The translations under genes and the position numbers were made by a program. The notes below the pieces were generated by a model. That model saw nothing but the letters and a program-made list of their open reading frames with translations. It did not search any database and was not told where the DNA came from. From Acidobacteriota bacterium (lineage in GTDB: Bacteria > Acidobacteriota > Terriglobia > Terriglobales > SCQP01), in NCBI GenBank assembly GCA_027315185.1, contig DAHUYO010000014.1, positions 268-54,217 of the forward strand: a DNA stretch of 53,950 nucleotides, given 5' to 3'. Position 1 is the stretch's first letter. Every line of letters starts with the position of its first letter. Of this stretch, positions 16,170-24,557 are shown in pieces.

Positions 16170-17150
16170 TCAGCAGATCGTGGCTCCGGGCTTGGCGAGG
16201 GCGCAATCCTCGAAGGCGCTTTCGGTGACTCTTACGTCGCGACCCAGCACTTTCTTCCACTTTTCGAGGGTTCCCAGGCTTTTGTCGACGATCTCGATCG
16301 GCGTGTGTTGGGGAACGGCGGTTAACAATTCTCGGGACCCCGCGTCGTAGTCGGGGAGGGAGTACCCAATCACGAACACCGTTGCGCTGCGGCGGAGGAT
16401 CGCGGCGGCCTGGGACGCGAGCACGTTCGTCGCTGGCCGCTCTTTCGCCGTGGGACCCGGCGGAAGCAGCATCATGCCGAAATTGGCGTTTATGCAATCC
16501 GGGAAGATGTCGTCGAGCGGGCGTTCCGCATCGTAATGGACCCCTTTGATTACTTCGCGTTTGTTGTCGCAGCACCATTCCCCCGAGTGGAGGCCGGAGG
16601 CGTTCCAGTTCAGGGAGCCGTGCACCTTGATGATTGGGAATTTCGGCGGGGAGGTCTCCGCCCAGCCGTACGTCCACACCATTCCGGCGCTCCACAGCAG
16701 CGCTTCCAGCAGGAGATCCCAGTTGAATGTGACGAAGGCGATTCTCTGGGGCCCGGAGGACGCCGACCTGACGTTCGCCGCGAACTTCTTGTACGGGCTC
16801 TTGATCCACCTCGCGTCTTCTGCCCCCTGGAGCGTCCCGATTCCCGCCTCGGCCTCCCGGAGCAGTACCCTGGCCTCGCACTTCAGGGCGCTTACGATTA
16901 GGTCCTGCTCGGGGCACACGGCCTGCTCTGTCGCCTTCGACAGCAGCTCCTCGAAACACAGGTCCCCGGCGACCTGGGCTTGGTGGATCCAGCTCCAATA
17001 TTGTTGCCGGACGTTCGGGTGGCCGGCGCTGATTCGTTCCTCGACCTGTTCCCGCATCCCCGACATTAGCGGGTAGCCCTGCGCCGCGGAAAACCCGGCG
17101 CCCAAGATGAACGTGGCGGCGTAGCCGCAATGGTCTAGTCTGATCACCAC
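16170..17150 (-). CDS. SIR2-like domain protein, candidate NAD-hydrolase defence effector
   Basis: A 326-residue soluble protein with the SIR2-family hallmarks in order: TFILGAGFSAAQGYP (nucleotide-binding GAGxS, residues ~13-27), AFVTFNWDLLLEAL (TxNxD), IIKVHGSLNW (catalytic-type His, about residue 190) and VFVIGYSLPDYD (GxSxPxxD). This stand-alone form is closer to bacterial SIR2_2-type NAD-cleaving anti-phage effectors than to protein deacetylases: there is no zinc-binding CxxC pair. The start is a GTG at 17150 with GGAGG ten bases upstream. No recognised defence partner lies next to it. Activity and role are inferred from the family. Confidence 0.78.
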   Translation of the reverse strand: MVIRLDHCGYAATFILGAGFSAAQGYPLMSGMREQVEERISAGHPNVRQQYWSWIHQAQVAGDLCFEELLSKATEQAVCPEQDLIVSALKCEARVLLREAEAGIGTLQGAEDARWIKSPYKKFAANVRSASSGPQRIAFVTFNWDLLLEALLWSAGMVWTYGWAETSPPKFPIIKVHGSLNWNASGLHSGEWCCDNKREVIKGVHYDAERPLDDIFPDCINANFGMMLLPPGPTAKERPATNVLASQAAAILRRSATVFVIGYSLPDYDAGSRELLTAVPQHTPIEIVDKSLGTLEKWKKVLGRDVRVTESAFEDCALAKPGATIC

Positions 17151-17257
17151 TGGGGAACAGCCTCCAGGCTGCCGCAGCTATCTCCGCGCGGTTTGCGCCG
17201 GACGCGCAACCCGGCGGTCGGCGTTCCGTCGGGGTCGCCCGCCAGGCGTGCGCACAG

Positions 17258-17695
17258 TCAGTGCCACCACAACCTGACGAGCTTGGCGACGAGAGCTCCG
17301 GACACCCCGGCGCCAACGATGACATAGGCGACAAACGAATAGAGCGGCCAAACCACATGGCCGCCGTGGGCCTGGCTGACGAGCATCAACCAGAAGGAAA
17401 CCAGCGCGCCGGCGGATGAGACGACGCAGGCGATCCACAAGGCGCAGCCCGGGCGGTTGAGCTTCCGGTCCGCCTCGGCCTGGGCTTCCCCGCCCATCCA
17501 GCCGGGCGGGAGCTCGGGATGGGCCGCCCGGGACCGAGCCAGCGCGACACCGGCCAATAGGAGCGCCATGGCAAGCCCTTGGGCGGGAAAGTTGTTGGGC
17601 ATCTCCGCCATGATGGCGCCGGCCATGACGAACATGGCGATGGCCAGCGCGATAACGACGCGGCGTATTAGGCGTGCCCGGGGCGATACGGTCAT
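17258..17695 (-). CDS. Hypothetical membrane protein (145 aa)
   Basis: A 145-residue protein with four hydrophobic segments (about 13-30, 38-53, 82-105 and 112-135) and a hydrophilic loop with PELPPGWMGGEAQAEADRK in the middle. It lies upstream of the SIR2-like gene on the same strand, separated by ~107 bp. No family is recognised; a link to the SIR2 gene is possible but unsupported. Confidence 0.55.
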   Translation of the reverse strand: MTVSPRARLIRRVVIALAIAMFVMAGAIMAEMPNNFPAQGLAMALLLAGVALARSRAAHPELPPGWMGGEAQAEADRKLNRPGCALWIACVVSSAGALVSFWLMLVSQAHGGHVVWPLYSFVAYVIVGAGVSGALVAKLVRLWWH

Positions 17696-17808
17696 GGGCG
17701 ACTCACCGGGGTGCTCCCGGCGCGGGGAGCGGCCGCGAGCCGCGCACCGCCTTCACGGTGCGCGCATATTGGCGGCGCGCCGCAACTGCTCGATCCGACG
17801 ACGGGCCA

Positions 17809-18051
17809 ATGGTAATCCAACTTATTGCTTATGGTCCAGGGAGGGCGCGGTGGCGGCTACGCCTCTACGGGAGTCATGCCGGGTCGCGCACCCCGCATGT
17901 ACGCGATCCGCTGCCGGCCGCCCCGGATCGGGCGCTGGCGCAGGCGGCAATCAAGGCGGTGTCGGAATGGCGTTTCACGCCGATGCCGCGTAACGCCAAA
18001 CCGATTCACGTGGCGACGCAGCTCACGATCCACTTCGAGTTCAAGGGCTAG
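17809..18051 (+). pseudogene. TonB C-terminal-domain fragment
   Basis: An 80-codon frame from an ATG at 17809. Only its second half is recognisable: DRALAQAAIKAVSEWRFTPM, then VATQLTIHFEFKG, the alpha-beta-beta end of a TonB C-terminal domain. The expected membrane anchor, proline-rich spacer and first part of the domain are missing or scrambled. It is most likely the relic of a TonB-like gene related to those at 18226-19541 and 20751-21476. Confidence 0.55.
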
Positions 18052-18225
18052 GCTGGGCGGTGGTGGAGCGGGGTTCGACGGCTGGCTTCCCGCCGCCGCG
18101 CCGGCGGAGGGTGCAGGCGCGCCGGACGGCGCGAGCGGCTATTTTGGGCGCAGGGCGGCGATGACATCCAGCTATGCACCCGCCCCCATGGAGCGAAACG
18201 GAGCGGGGCAGCGGGGAACCACCGC

Positions 18226-19541
18226 TCATCGCTGCGCCGCGAACCTGACCGTGAGGCTCACCTGGATCGTGATAGGCCGACCGTTGAGCAGGGCAGGATG
18301 GTAGCGCCACCCCGCAACTGACCGTATCGCGGCCCGCGCCAAGGCGGCGCTGGGGGCCGCAATAAGGACGACATTGCGGACACGGCCGTGGCTCCCGACC
18401 AAATAATCCAGGACGGCCCAGCCCTGAACGTGAGCGGACTGGGGATCAAAGGGTATTCGGGTGCGGGGCAACGGATGCACTCTGGGGCGATTATGGCCCC
18501 ACCGCGACCGCGGCGAAGGGCGCGCTTCCGTCCGGGTGGGCCGGGCTCGCGGGGACCAGTCAGCGCGCAACGGAGGGTGCCGCCGAGGTCGCAGATAGTT
18601 CCCGCCGCTGCGGCCCAGGACACAATCGGGCCCCGGTCGGGCGGCGCAGGATAGAACCATGGCTGCGTGAAGGAGGAAATGTCGGCAAATGGGCGCCAGC
18701 CTTTGGGATCCCTGCAACCTTGCGTGTCGCAGTCAAAGCCCGTGCGCTGAACGCCGCGAATGGCGCCCCAGCTTGCGCCGTCGGTGGAGGTGAGCAGCAC
18801 TGGCCGTCCTTTCGGGCCAGTGGCGGCGATCCAATATCGGCCGGCGGCGGCGGTAGCGTAAAGCGGGCTGATGCGAGTAAAGCGAAGCGAGGGCCAACTG
18901 TGGCCGCCATCGGAGGTGTGCCAGATCCAGGTAAGGTAAGGCGCCGCGCGCGCGTGGCCGCGCCTTGATGCGGCAATCACCATCAGGAGAATCGCGCGAT
19001 TGGCGCTGAGCATCGCCGCCGAGTAGATATGGGCCCGGCCGCGCGCTGATTTCGGCACCCAGCCATCAGGGTAGCCGAACGCGAACCCGCGCGGGCCGAC
19101 GAGCAGGTCATGATTGGGTCCGGCGAAGAAGGCTTGGGTCACGGCGAAAGCGGGGTGGCCTAAATTGCCCCAGGCCTTGCCACCATTGTCGCTAGCGAGG
19201 CCCTCGTCCACGGCGCCAAAGGCGTAGACATGATGCGGCGGGGCGAAGGCCAGGGCGAATAAGAGGTCGCCCTCGCGGTCGAAGTGGCGGATGCGCCAGG
19301 TGCGGCCGCCGTCTCGAGATTCCGCGATCATCTCGTCCCACCCGCAGACCCACAGGTCTTTGCCGTGGGCGGCGATGCCGAGCGGCGTTGCGGGCAGTTG
19401 AATGGTCGTCCAGCGCTTGGCGCTGAGGGTGATGGGCGGAGCGGGGCGCGGCTCGGGGTGGGCCGCCGAGGCGGGCAGCGCCCAGGCGAGCGCCAGCGCG
19501 GCGAGCGCGGCTGCGGGTCCGAGGCAACGCGAAGCGCGCAT
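18226..19541 (-). pseudogene. Secreted beta-propeller (Ycf48/BNR-like) fused to a TonB C-terminal domain, frameshifted
   Basis: From an ATG at 19541 the protein has a signal peptide (residues ~1-27, ending ALPASAAHP) and several BNR/Ycf48-type blades such as ESRDGGRTWRI, SDNGGKAWGNLG and HTSDGGHSW. After IRCPAPEYP the homology leaves this frame at about 18450 and continues in the next one as FDPQSAHVQGWAVLDYLVG, then ALARAAIRSVAGWRYHPALL to a stop at 18226. That second part is a TonB C-terminal domain like the one in the gene at 20751. One base seems lost in a run of Ts. If real, the gene makes a propeller without its TonB end; if a sequencing error, this is an intact fusion of ~440 residues. 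Confidence 0.65.
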
Positions 19542-19730
19542 GCGGGCCAGTATAGCGGCGAACGGCAGTCGACCGCCAACCGGGGCGGGGGCAATTGACA
19601 GCCGGGACGGCTATCCTACTGCCCTCGCCGTGACGGGTCGCGCAGCGCGCGGCCGACGACCACGCTGCGCCGGCGCCGCTCGGGCCAGTCGCGCCCGGGG
19701 AACCTTCCCCGCCGAGCCGCGGCGGCCGGG

Positions 19731-20354
19731 CTAGGCCAGCAGGAAGCGCCGCAGCGGGACGGCCAGGCCGATGCATCCGAGGGCGAACAAGGCGAACGAA
19801 CCTGGTTCGGGAACGATGCTGCCCGGCGCCGATCCCGGATCCGATGGAGGGAAACCGGAATCTCGCCGTCTCCGCAGCAAGGAAATCTGCTCGGGGCTCG
19901 GGCTGAACAGCCGATGCGTCCCGTCTCCCGATGCGGCGGTTCCAGAACCGGCGGTAACGACCACTACCGCGGGGCCATACGACCCCGCGCCGCCGAATCC
20001 CAGCGCACCTAAGCCGCTGGTGAACACCGCGCCGCCCGCGCCGCCGGCCGGAGCTTGGCCGGCATTGACTGCGGCGAGCGACGAGCCGGCGCTCAAGCCG
20101 GCGATTGCCGTAGCGTCGGCTCCGGCAGTCACAGCCCCCGCCGGCGCCGCGGCCGCGGCCGGCGCGCAAGCCGACCACAGGCAACTGCCGAGCGCGGCCG
20201 CAACTCCGCCGCCGCCACCGATAGTTGTGAGCGCGACGCCGGCGGCGCCGCTGCTGCTGATTCCCTCCCCAGTGGGCTGCGCCAAGGCCGGCGCTTGCAC
20301 CAGCGCCAGCACAACCGCCAGCAGCCCGAAGCATGCAATGAATTTCGCTCGCAT
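19731..20354 (-). CDS. PEP-CTERM sorting-domain protein (Gly/Ala-rich)
   Basis: A 207-residue exported protein. It has a signal peptide (residues 1-25, ending PALAQP), a Gly/Ala-rich low-complexity body and the C-terminal sorting signal VPEPGSFALFALGCIGLAV followed by a basic RR. The start has AGGAGG at good distance. PEP-CTERM proteins are handled by an exosortase, so the genome should encode EpsH/XrtA-type enzymes elsewhere. The body gives no function; surface or exopolysaccharide-associated proteins are typical of the class. Confidence 0.85.
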   Translation of the reverse strand: MRAKFIACFGLLAVVLALVQAPALAQPTGEGISSSGAAGVALTTIGGGGGVAAALGSCLWSACAPAAAAAPAGAVTAGADATAIAGLSAGSSLAAVNAGQAPAGGAGGAVFTSGLGALGFGGAGSYGPAVVVVTAGSGTAASGDGTHRLFSPSPEQISLLRRRRDSGFPPSDPGSAPGSIVPEPGSFALFALGCIGLAVPLRRFLLA

Positions 20355-20750
20355 TCTCGTTTTCCTCCCGCAATCACCCGGTCACATTACCGCGCCCATC
20401 TTGAATTGCACGTTCATCGCCGTTGCTATGTGTCCGCAGCGCAAGGGATCCAGTCTGGCGTTGTGCAGCCGCATTGCGCCATTGGGAAGAACCCTTCGGT
20501 CGGGCCGCGGCGTGTTGCGTAGTTCGCCGACGGGCGGAACCGCGGCAGGCGGCGGCGCCTAGTTTGGACAGAGGAAATGAAACCAGCGTGGCTGGCGTAG
20601 TGTGGCGCGGCGGCTGAGGCAGCGATCCGGATTGCGGCCCGCGCCCACCGTGCGCCCCAGCCGCGCGCTCCGGCGGCCGAAGTCCGGCTGCCGCCGCGCG
20701 CGCGGGAACTCCGCGTGAGGAGCGGGGGTCTATAGGGGTGGAGGGCCGCG
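20355..20750. other. Intergenic region between divergent PEP-CTERM and TonB genes
   Basis: About 395 bp between two divergent genes, presumably holding both promoters. No clear boxes, operators or repeats were recognised. Confidence 0.4.
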
Positions 20751-21476
20751 ATGTTCGAGCAAAGCCTGGTGCGAGCAGAGGACGGCAGAAGGCGGCCGGC
20801 GGCGGTGGCGTTTTCCCTGGCGCTGCAAGCGGCGGGGCTTGGGGCGCTGGCGCTTGTGCCGCTGTGGAGGTATGCGGCGCTGCCTTCGGCGTCGGCGGAG
20901 GCGGCGGTCGTTGCGCCGCCGGCAATGGCGGCGCCGGCCGCTGCCGCCAGGCGGGCGCCCTCGAGGCAGGCAATCCCGAAGCAGCCGATCCTGCGGCTGG
21001 CTGGGACCGCGCCGCCGCTGATGGCGCCAACGGCGATTCCAACTTTGGCGGCGCCGCGCGCGGCGATGCAGCCGTCGCCCGGCGCGCAGATGGGCGTGGC
21101 GGGAGGCGCGGGATCAGGCCCGCCCGCTGCTTGGCTAGGCGCGATGCGAAGCGCCGCGCCGGCGCCACCGCCGGCGGCGGCGGGTATGATTCGCGTGGGC
21201 GGCGAGGTGCAGGCGGCTCGGTGCATGGCTTGTCCGCCGCCGCGTTATCCGGCGCTGGCGCGCATGGCGGGCGTCAGCGGGGTCGTGGCGCTGGCGGCGG
21301 TGATTGGAACCGATGGGCGGGTGACGCAGCTGCGCCTGCTCAGCGGGCCGCCGCTGCTGGTGGCGGCGGCGCTGAGGGCGGTGCGGGGTTGGCGCTATCG
21401 GCCCACGCAACTCAACGGGACGCCGGTGAGCGTGAAGACGGCGATTCGGGTCGCGTTCCGGCTGGACGGGCGGTAG
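20751..21476 (+). CDS. Energy transducer TonB family protein
   Basis: A 241-residue TonB-like protein. There is a single hydrophobic anchor near residues 20-40 (ALQAAGLGALALVPLW), an Ala/Pro-rich periplasmic spacer of ~120 residues, and a C-terminal TonB domain starting at CMACPPPRYPALARMAGVSG and ending in RGWRYRPTQLNGTPVSVKT. TonB proteins transmit energy to outer-membrane receptors; in Acidobacteriota many stand-alone copies exist whose partners are unknown. GGAGGG lies before the ATG. The stop is followed six bases later by a 9-bp tandem array. Confidence 0.85.
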   Translation: MFEQSLVRAEDGRRRPAAVAFSLALQAAGLGALALVPLWRYAALPSASAEAAVVAPPAMAAPAAAARRAPSRQAIPKQPILRLAGTAPPLMAPTAIPTLAAPRAAMQPSPGAQMGVAGGAGSGPPAAWLGAMRSAAPAPPPAAAGMIRVGGEVQAARCMACPPPRYPALARMAGVSGVVALAAVIGTDGRVTQLRLLSGPPLLVAAALRAVRGWRYRPTQLNGTPVSVKTAIRVAFRLDGR

Positions 21477-21481
21477 GCCTT

Positions 21482-21562
21482 CGTTGCATCCGTTGCATCC
21501 GTTGCATCCGTTGCATCCGTTGCATCCGTTGCATCCGTTGCATCCGTTGCATCCGTTGCATC
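21482..21562 (+). repeat. Nine tandem copies of CGTTGCATC
   Basis: An uninterrupted array of a 9-bp unit, repeated exactly nine times over 81 bp, immediately after the TonB gene. Because the unit is three codons long, every frame through it is a tripeptide repeat. It looks like a variable-number tandem repeat. Confidence 0.97.
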
Positions 21563-22058
21563 CCGCCTGTCATTTACGGCATCCAGTCTCTTGACATTCG
21601 GGACACGCGGACATGCAACCGCAACCGCTCGGGCCGCCGAGTCTGTTCCTTGCGCGCCGCAGTTGCGCATGGGATAGGGCTCCACCTCTGCGTGCCGTCG
21701 CCCTCCGGGCAGCGGAAATCCGGCGGCTGACGGCGGTTCCACGATCCCCGTCGCGGCGGGCCACTTGCCTTTAGTCGCCTGCGGGCTAAACGGGCTGCGG
21801 AAAAACTCCACCCACGCCTGCGGGCTGAAGCCCGGTGCACGCGCGAAGCGGGGCCGCACGCAGGCCTCCGCCTCGCATCGCTGGGGGCGGCACGGTCGCG
21901 GTGACGGCGCGGAGGCTGGCCAGCGGTGGGTTTAGCGTAGTGGAAAACCCCGCGGGGGGGTTAAAAGGAATCGGGGAGGGTGGGACTCCACAGGTTCCCG
22001 GATTGACCGAAGCGCAACGGATCGTTAAAACCAGTGATGCTGGGGATCGGAGAGACGC
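21563..22058. other. Intergenic region downstream of the tandem array
   Basis: About 500 bp with no supportable gene. Frames here are open only because of base composition. Confidence 0.4.
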
Positions 22059-22391
22059 TTGCGCCGCCGCGTCGTCATTCGGACTGAAGAACGAATTGCT
22101 GTCCACCTGGAATTGGAACTGGCGAGGGAGGGGCCCGGCGGCGCGCGGGAACGAGCGCTGTTGGAAAACGCCAGCCCGCACGGCGCCTGCGTGCTGACCC
22201 AGTACGCGCATGAACCTGAGGAACGGCTGTGGCTGCGATCGCGGAGCGGGCAGGCATTGGCCCGTGCGCGGGTGGTCTATGTTCGCCCGCGCCACGGGCG
22301 GTATGCGATGGGCATGGAGTTGCTGCTGGTGGACGGCGAGTGGAGCACGCTCCTCAGTGGCGGCGGCGCACAGACACAGCATGCCAGCTGA
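22059..22391 (+). CDS. PilZ domain protein
   Basis: A 110-residue single-domain protein with the PilZ signature: the arginine-rich opening RRRVVIRTEER, ENASPHGACV (NxSxxG) and YAMGMEL near the end. PilZ domains bind cyclic di-GMP and act on motility or polysaccharide production, though degenerate ones do not bind it. The start appears to be a TTG at 22059 with GGAGAG close upstream. The RxxxR spacing is imperfect, so nucleotide binding is not certain. Confidence 0.7.
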   Translation: MRRRVVIRTEERIAVHLELELAREGPGGARERALLENASPHGACVLTQYAHEPEERLWLRSRSGQALARARVVYVRPRHGRYAMGMELLLVDGEWSTLLSGGGAQTQHAS

Positions 22392-22516
22392 TGGCGAGCG
22401 GCGGCCGGCCAGGGCATAACAGCCGAAAAGGAGCGGGAGGCACGCGCCGCGGCGGCCAAGAAGACGGCTGCGGCGCTGCGGGCGGGAGCCGCGGGCGGGA
22501 GATTTTCGGAAGCGAC

Positions 22517-22588
22517 ATGTAACATCGCCGAGTCTTTCTTGTCATTGTGTTACAGACGAAAATGTTACATTTTGCGATCGTGTAACAT
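22517..22588. promoter_or_regulatory. Cluster of four TGTAACA-type sites
   Basis: Within 72 bp of an AT-richer patch there are ATGTAACAT (22517-22525), GTGTTACA (22547-22554), ATGTTACAT (22562-22570) and GTGTAACAT (22580-22588), arranged in orientations + - - +. This is the look of an operator array for a dimeric regulator. No gene with a clear start follows within 250 bp on either side, apart from the end of the PilZ gene. Confidence 0.5.
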
Positions 22589-22880
22589 GACGCGACCAGC
22601 GGGACTGCTGGCTGGCGGACGTGCCGTCCGCGCCCCCAGGAAGTGATACGGGATCGCGGGGGGTGGGTATGCCGCCGGCTTGCGCGCGGTCGCGCTGGGT
22701 GCGGCCGGGGCGGACAGGCGGGGACGCCCATCCCACTATCTCCGCGGCGGCGGGCAGCGCCAAACCATTCCGAAAAGCGCTCCCACGACCGCGTCCGACC
22801 GCAAACCGGCGGGCTACACGGAAGCCGCGGGCATGCCAAATCGTGATCCCGCCGGCTGGCGCCTGGGGCGCCCGCCACGG
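22589..22880. other. Intergenic stretch without a supportable gene
   Basis: About 290 bp between the TGTAACA cluster and the end of the CRTAC1-like gene. It includes GGGGACGCCCATCCCACTAT (22716 onward), a segment related to ones in other spacers (repeat family 3). Confidence 0.4.
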
Positions 22881-24557
22881 CTAATCCTCCACGATGCGGA
22901 GAAGTTGGCGAACGGGGGGATGCGCGATGGTTTGGTGGCGGCCGGAGGGCCAGGCGATTTCGATCCGTTCCGGCTTTTCCTCCCCGAGGCCGAAGTGCAG
23001 GGGCAGGTCGTGCTGGGAGAGATAAGAGCCCTGGGCACCGACCTGCTGGAAGTAGACCTTGCCGCCGGCGTGCAGGCGGACGCGGGCGCCGATGGCGCTG
23101 GGGTGGCCGCGGCGGCCGGCCAACTGCAACTGGAGCCAGTTGCGCGACTCGGCGCCGTCGGCGCGAAGCAGGAGCAGGGGGCCGCGATTGCAGAGGATGG
23201 CGACATCGAGGTCGCCGTCGCGGTCATAGTCGGCGAGGGCCAGGCCGCGGGCGACGCGGGGCACGTCGAGGGCGGGAGCGGCGGCGGCGGCAACGTTGGT
23301 GAAGCCGTTCGCGCTGCCGTGGAAGAGAAAGGATTTCTCCGGCTGGAGGATCTCGGGATGCTCGGGATTTTCCAGCGTGCTGCCGTTGGCGACGACCAGA
23401 TCGAGGACGCCGTCGTTGTCGTAATCCAGCCAGCCGCAGCCCCAGCCGACGACGGGCAGGGTGACGTAGGCAAGGCGGACGTCGGCGGCGACGTCGGTAA
23501 AGGCGAGCTGGCCGGAGACCACGCCGAGGTTTTGGTAAAGCGAATCGCCTTCGCCCAGCCAATGGGCGGCGAAGAAATCCAGTTCGCCGTCCTGATTGTA
23601 GTCGGCGACGGCTAAGCCCATCGTGCCCTTGTTTTCCGCGGTCCAGGTTTGGGCGCTGCGGTCGAGGAAATGGCCGTCGCCGCGGTTCAAGAAGAAGCGG
23701 TTCATGCTCAGGTCGTTGCCGACATAGAGGTCCAAGCGGCCGTCGCGGTGGAAGTCGGCGGCGGTGACCACCAGGCTGCGGCCATGGGCGTCGGTGACGC
23801 CGGCGCGATGGGCAACCTCCGTGAACGTGCCATCGCGATTGTTGCGAAACAGGAGATTCGGTTCGGCGGTGAAGGACTGGGGATTGAGCTGCGGGGGAAC
23901 TTCCAGGCCGTACTGGCGGGAAACGCCGGCAAAGCGGAAGGCGGAGAGATCGCTGGGATAGCGGACGTAGCGGCAGACGTAAAGATCGAGCCAGCCGTCG
24001 TTGTCGAAATCGAACCAGACCGCGCTGGTGCACCAGCCAGGATGGTTGAGGCCGGCGGCGCGGGTGACGTCGCGGAATCGGCCGTTGCCGAGATTGCGGT
24101 AGAGGTGCAGGCCGTCGGCGCCGGTGACGCAGAGATCGAGCAGGCCGTCGTTATTCCAGTCGCCCCAAGCGGCGCCCATGCCGAAATGCACCAGCTCCAG
24201 GCCGGCGGCGTCGGTGACGTCGCGAAAGGTGCCGTCGCGCTGGTTGTGGAAGAGGCGGTTGCCGGGGCCATGGCGCTGGGCGCTGCCCCAAGCGCCGGGC
24301 TGGTTGACGACGTAGAGGTCGGGATAGCCGTCGTTGTCGTAATCGCCCCAGGCCAAGCCGGAGCCCATGTCCTCGGGCAGGGCGTGGGTGCGAGGGCCGT
24401 AGGAATGGTGGAAGTCGAGGCCGGAGGCGGCGGCGACCTCGCGAAAGCGGGGACCGGCGGGCGAGACGCCGCGCGCGGACTTCTCGGCCCGGCGGCAGGC
24501 GGCAGCTCCCAGGATCGGTCCCACCATGGCGAGTCGCAGGAGTTCGCGGCGGGTCAC
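22881..24557 (-). CDS. CRTAC1 family secreted protein (FG-GAP/VCBS repeats, ASPIC/UnbV domain)
   Basis: A 558-residue exported protein. The N-terminus has a twin-arginine-like TRRELLRLAM and a possible lipobox ending GAAAC at about residue 20. The body has many FG-GAP/VCBS blades with calcium-type loops such as DYDNDGYPDLYV, DWNNDGLLDL and DYDRDGDLDVAI. The C-terminus is an ASPIC/UnbV domain: NWLQLQLAGRRG, GARVRLHAGGKVY and ERIEIAWPSG. The GTG start overlaps the stop of the cytochrome gene by four bases (GTGA), so the two are translationally coupled. These proteins are presumed extracellular propellers; the biochemical role is unknown. Confidence 0.88.
   Translation of the reverse strand: MTRRELLRLAMVGPILGAAACRRAEKSARGVSPAGPRFREVAAASGLDFHHSYGPRTHALPEDMGSGLAWGDYDNDGYPDLYVVNQPGAWGSAQRHGPGNRLFHNQRDGTFRDVTDAAGLELVHFGMGAAWGDWNNDGLLDLCVTGADGLHLYRNLGNGRFRDVTRAAGLNHPGWCTSAVWFDFDNDGWLDLYVCRYVRYPSDLSAFRFAGVSRQYGLEVPPQLNPQSFTAEPNLLFRNNRDGTFTEVAHRAGVTDAHGRSLVVTAADFHRDGRLDLYVGNDLSMNRFFLNRGDGHFLDRSAQTWTAENKGTMGLAVADYNQDGELDFFAAHWLGEGDSLYQNLGVVSGQLAFTDVAADVRLAYVTLPVVGWGCGWLDYDNDGVLDLVVANGSTLENPEHPEILQPEKSFLFHGSANGFTNVAAAAAPALDVPRVARGLALADYDRDGDLDVAILCNRGPLLLLRADGAESRNWLQLQLAGRRGHPSAIGARVRLHAGGKVYFQQVGAQGSYLSQHDLPLHFGLGEEKPERIEIAWPSGRHQTIAHPPVRQLLRIVED

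Noticed and set aside
21482-21562. CRISPR array
   Set aside because: The 9-bp units are contiguous with no spacers and no cas genes are near.
22400-22620. Possible small gene with EKEREARAAAAKKTAAALRAG
   Set aside because: The stretch looks protein-like, but there is no plausible start codon and the frame runs through the TGTAACA cluster without pattern.
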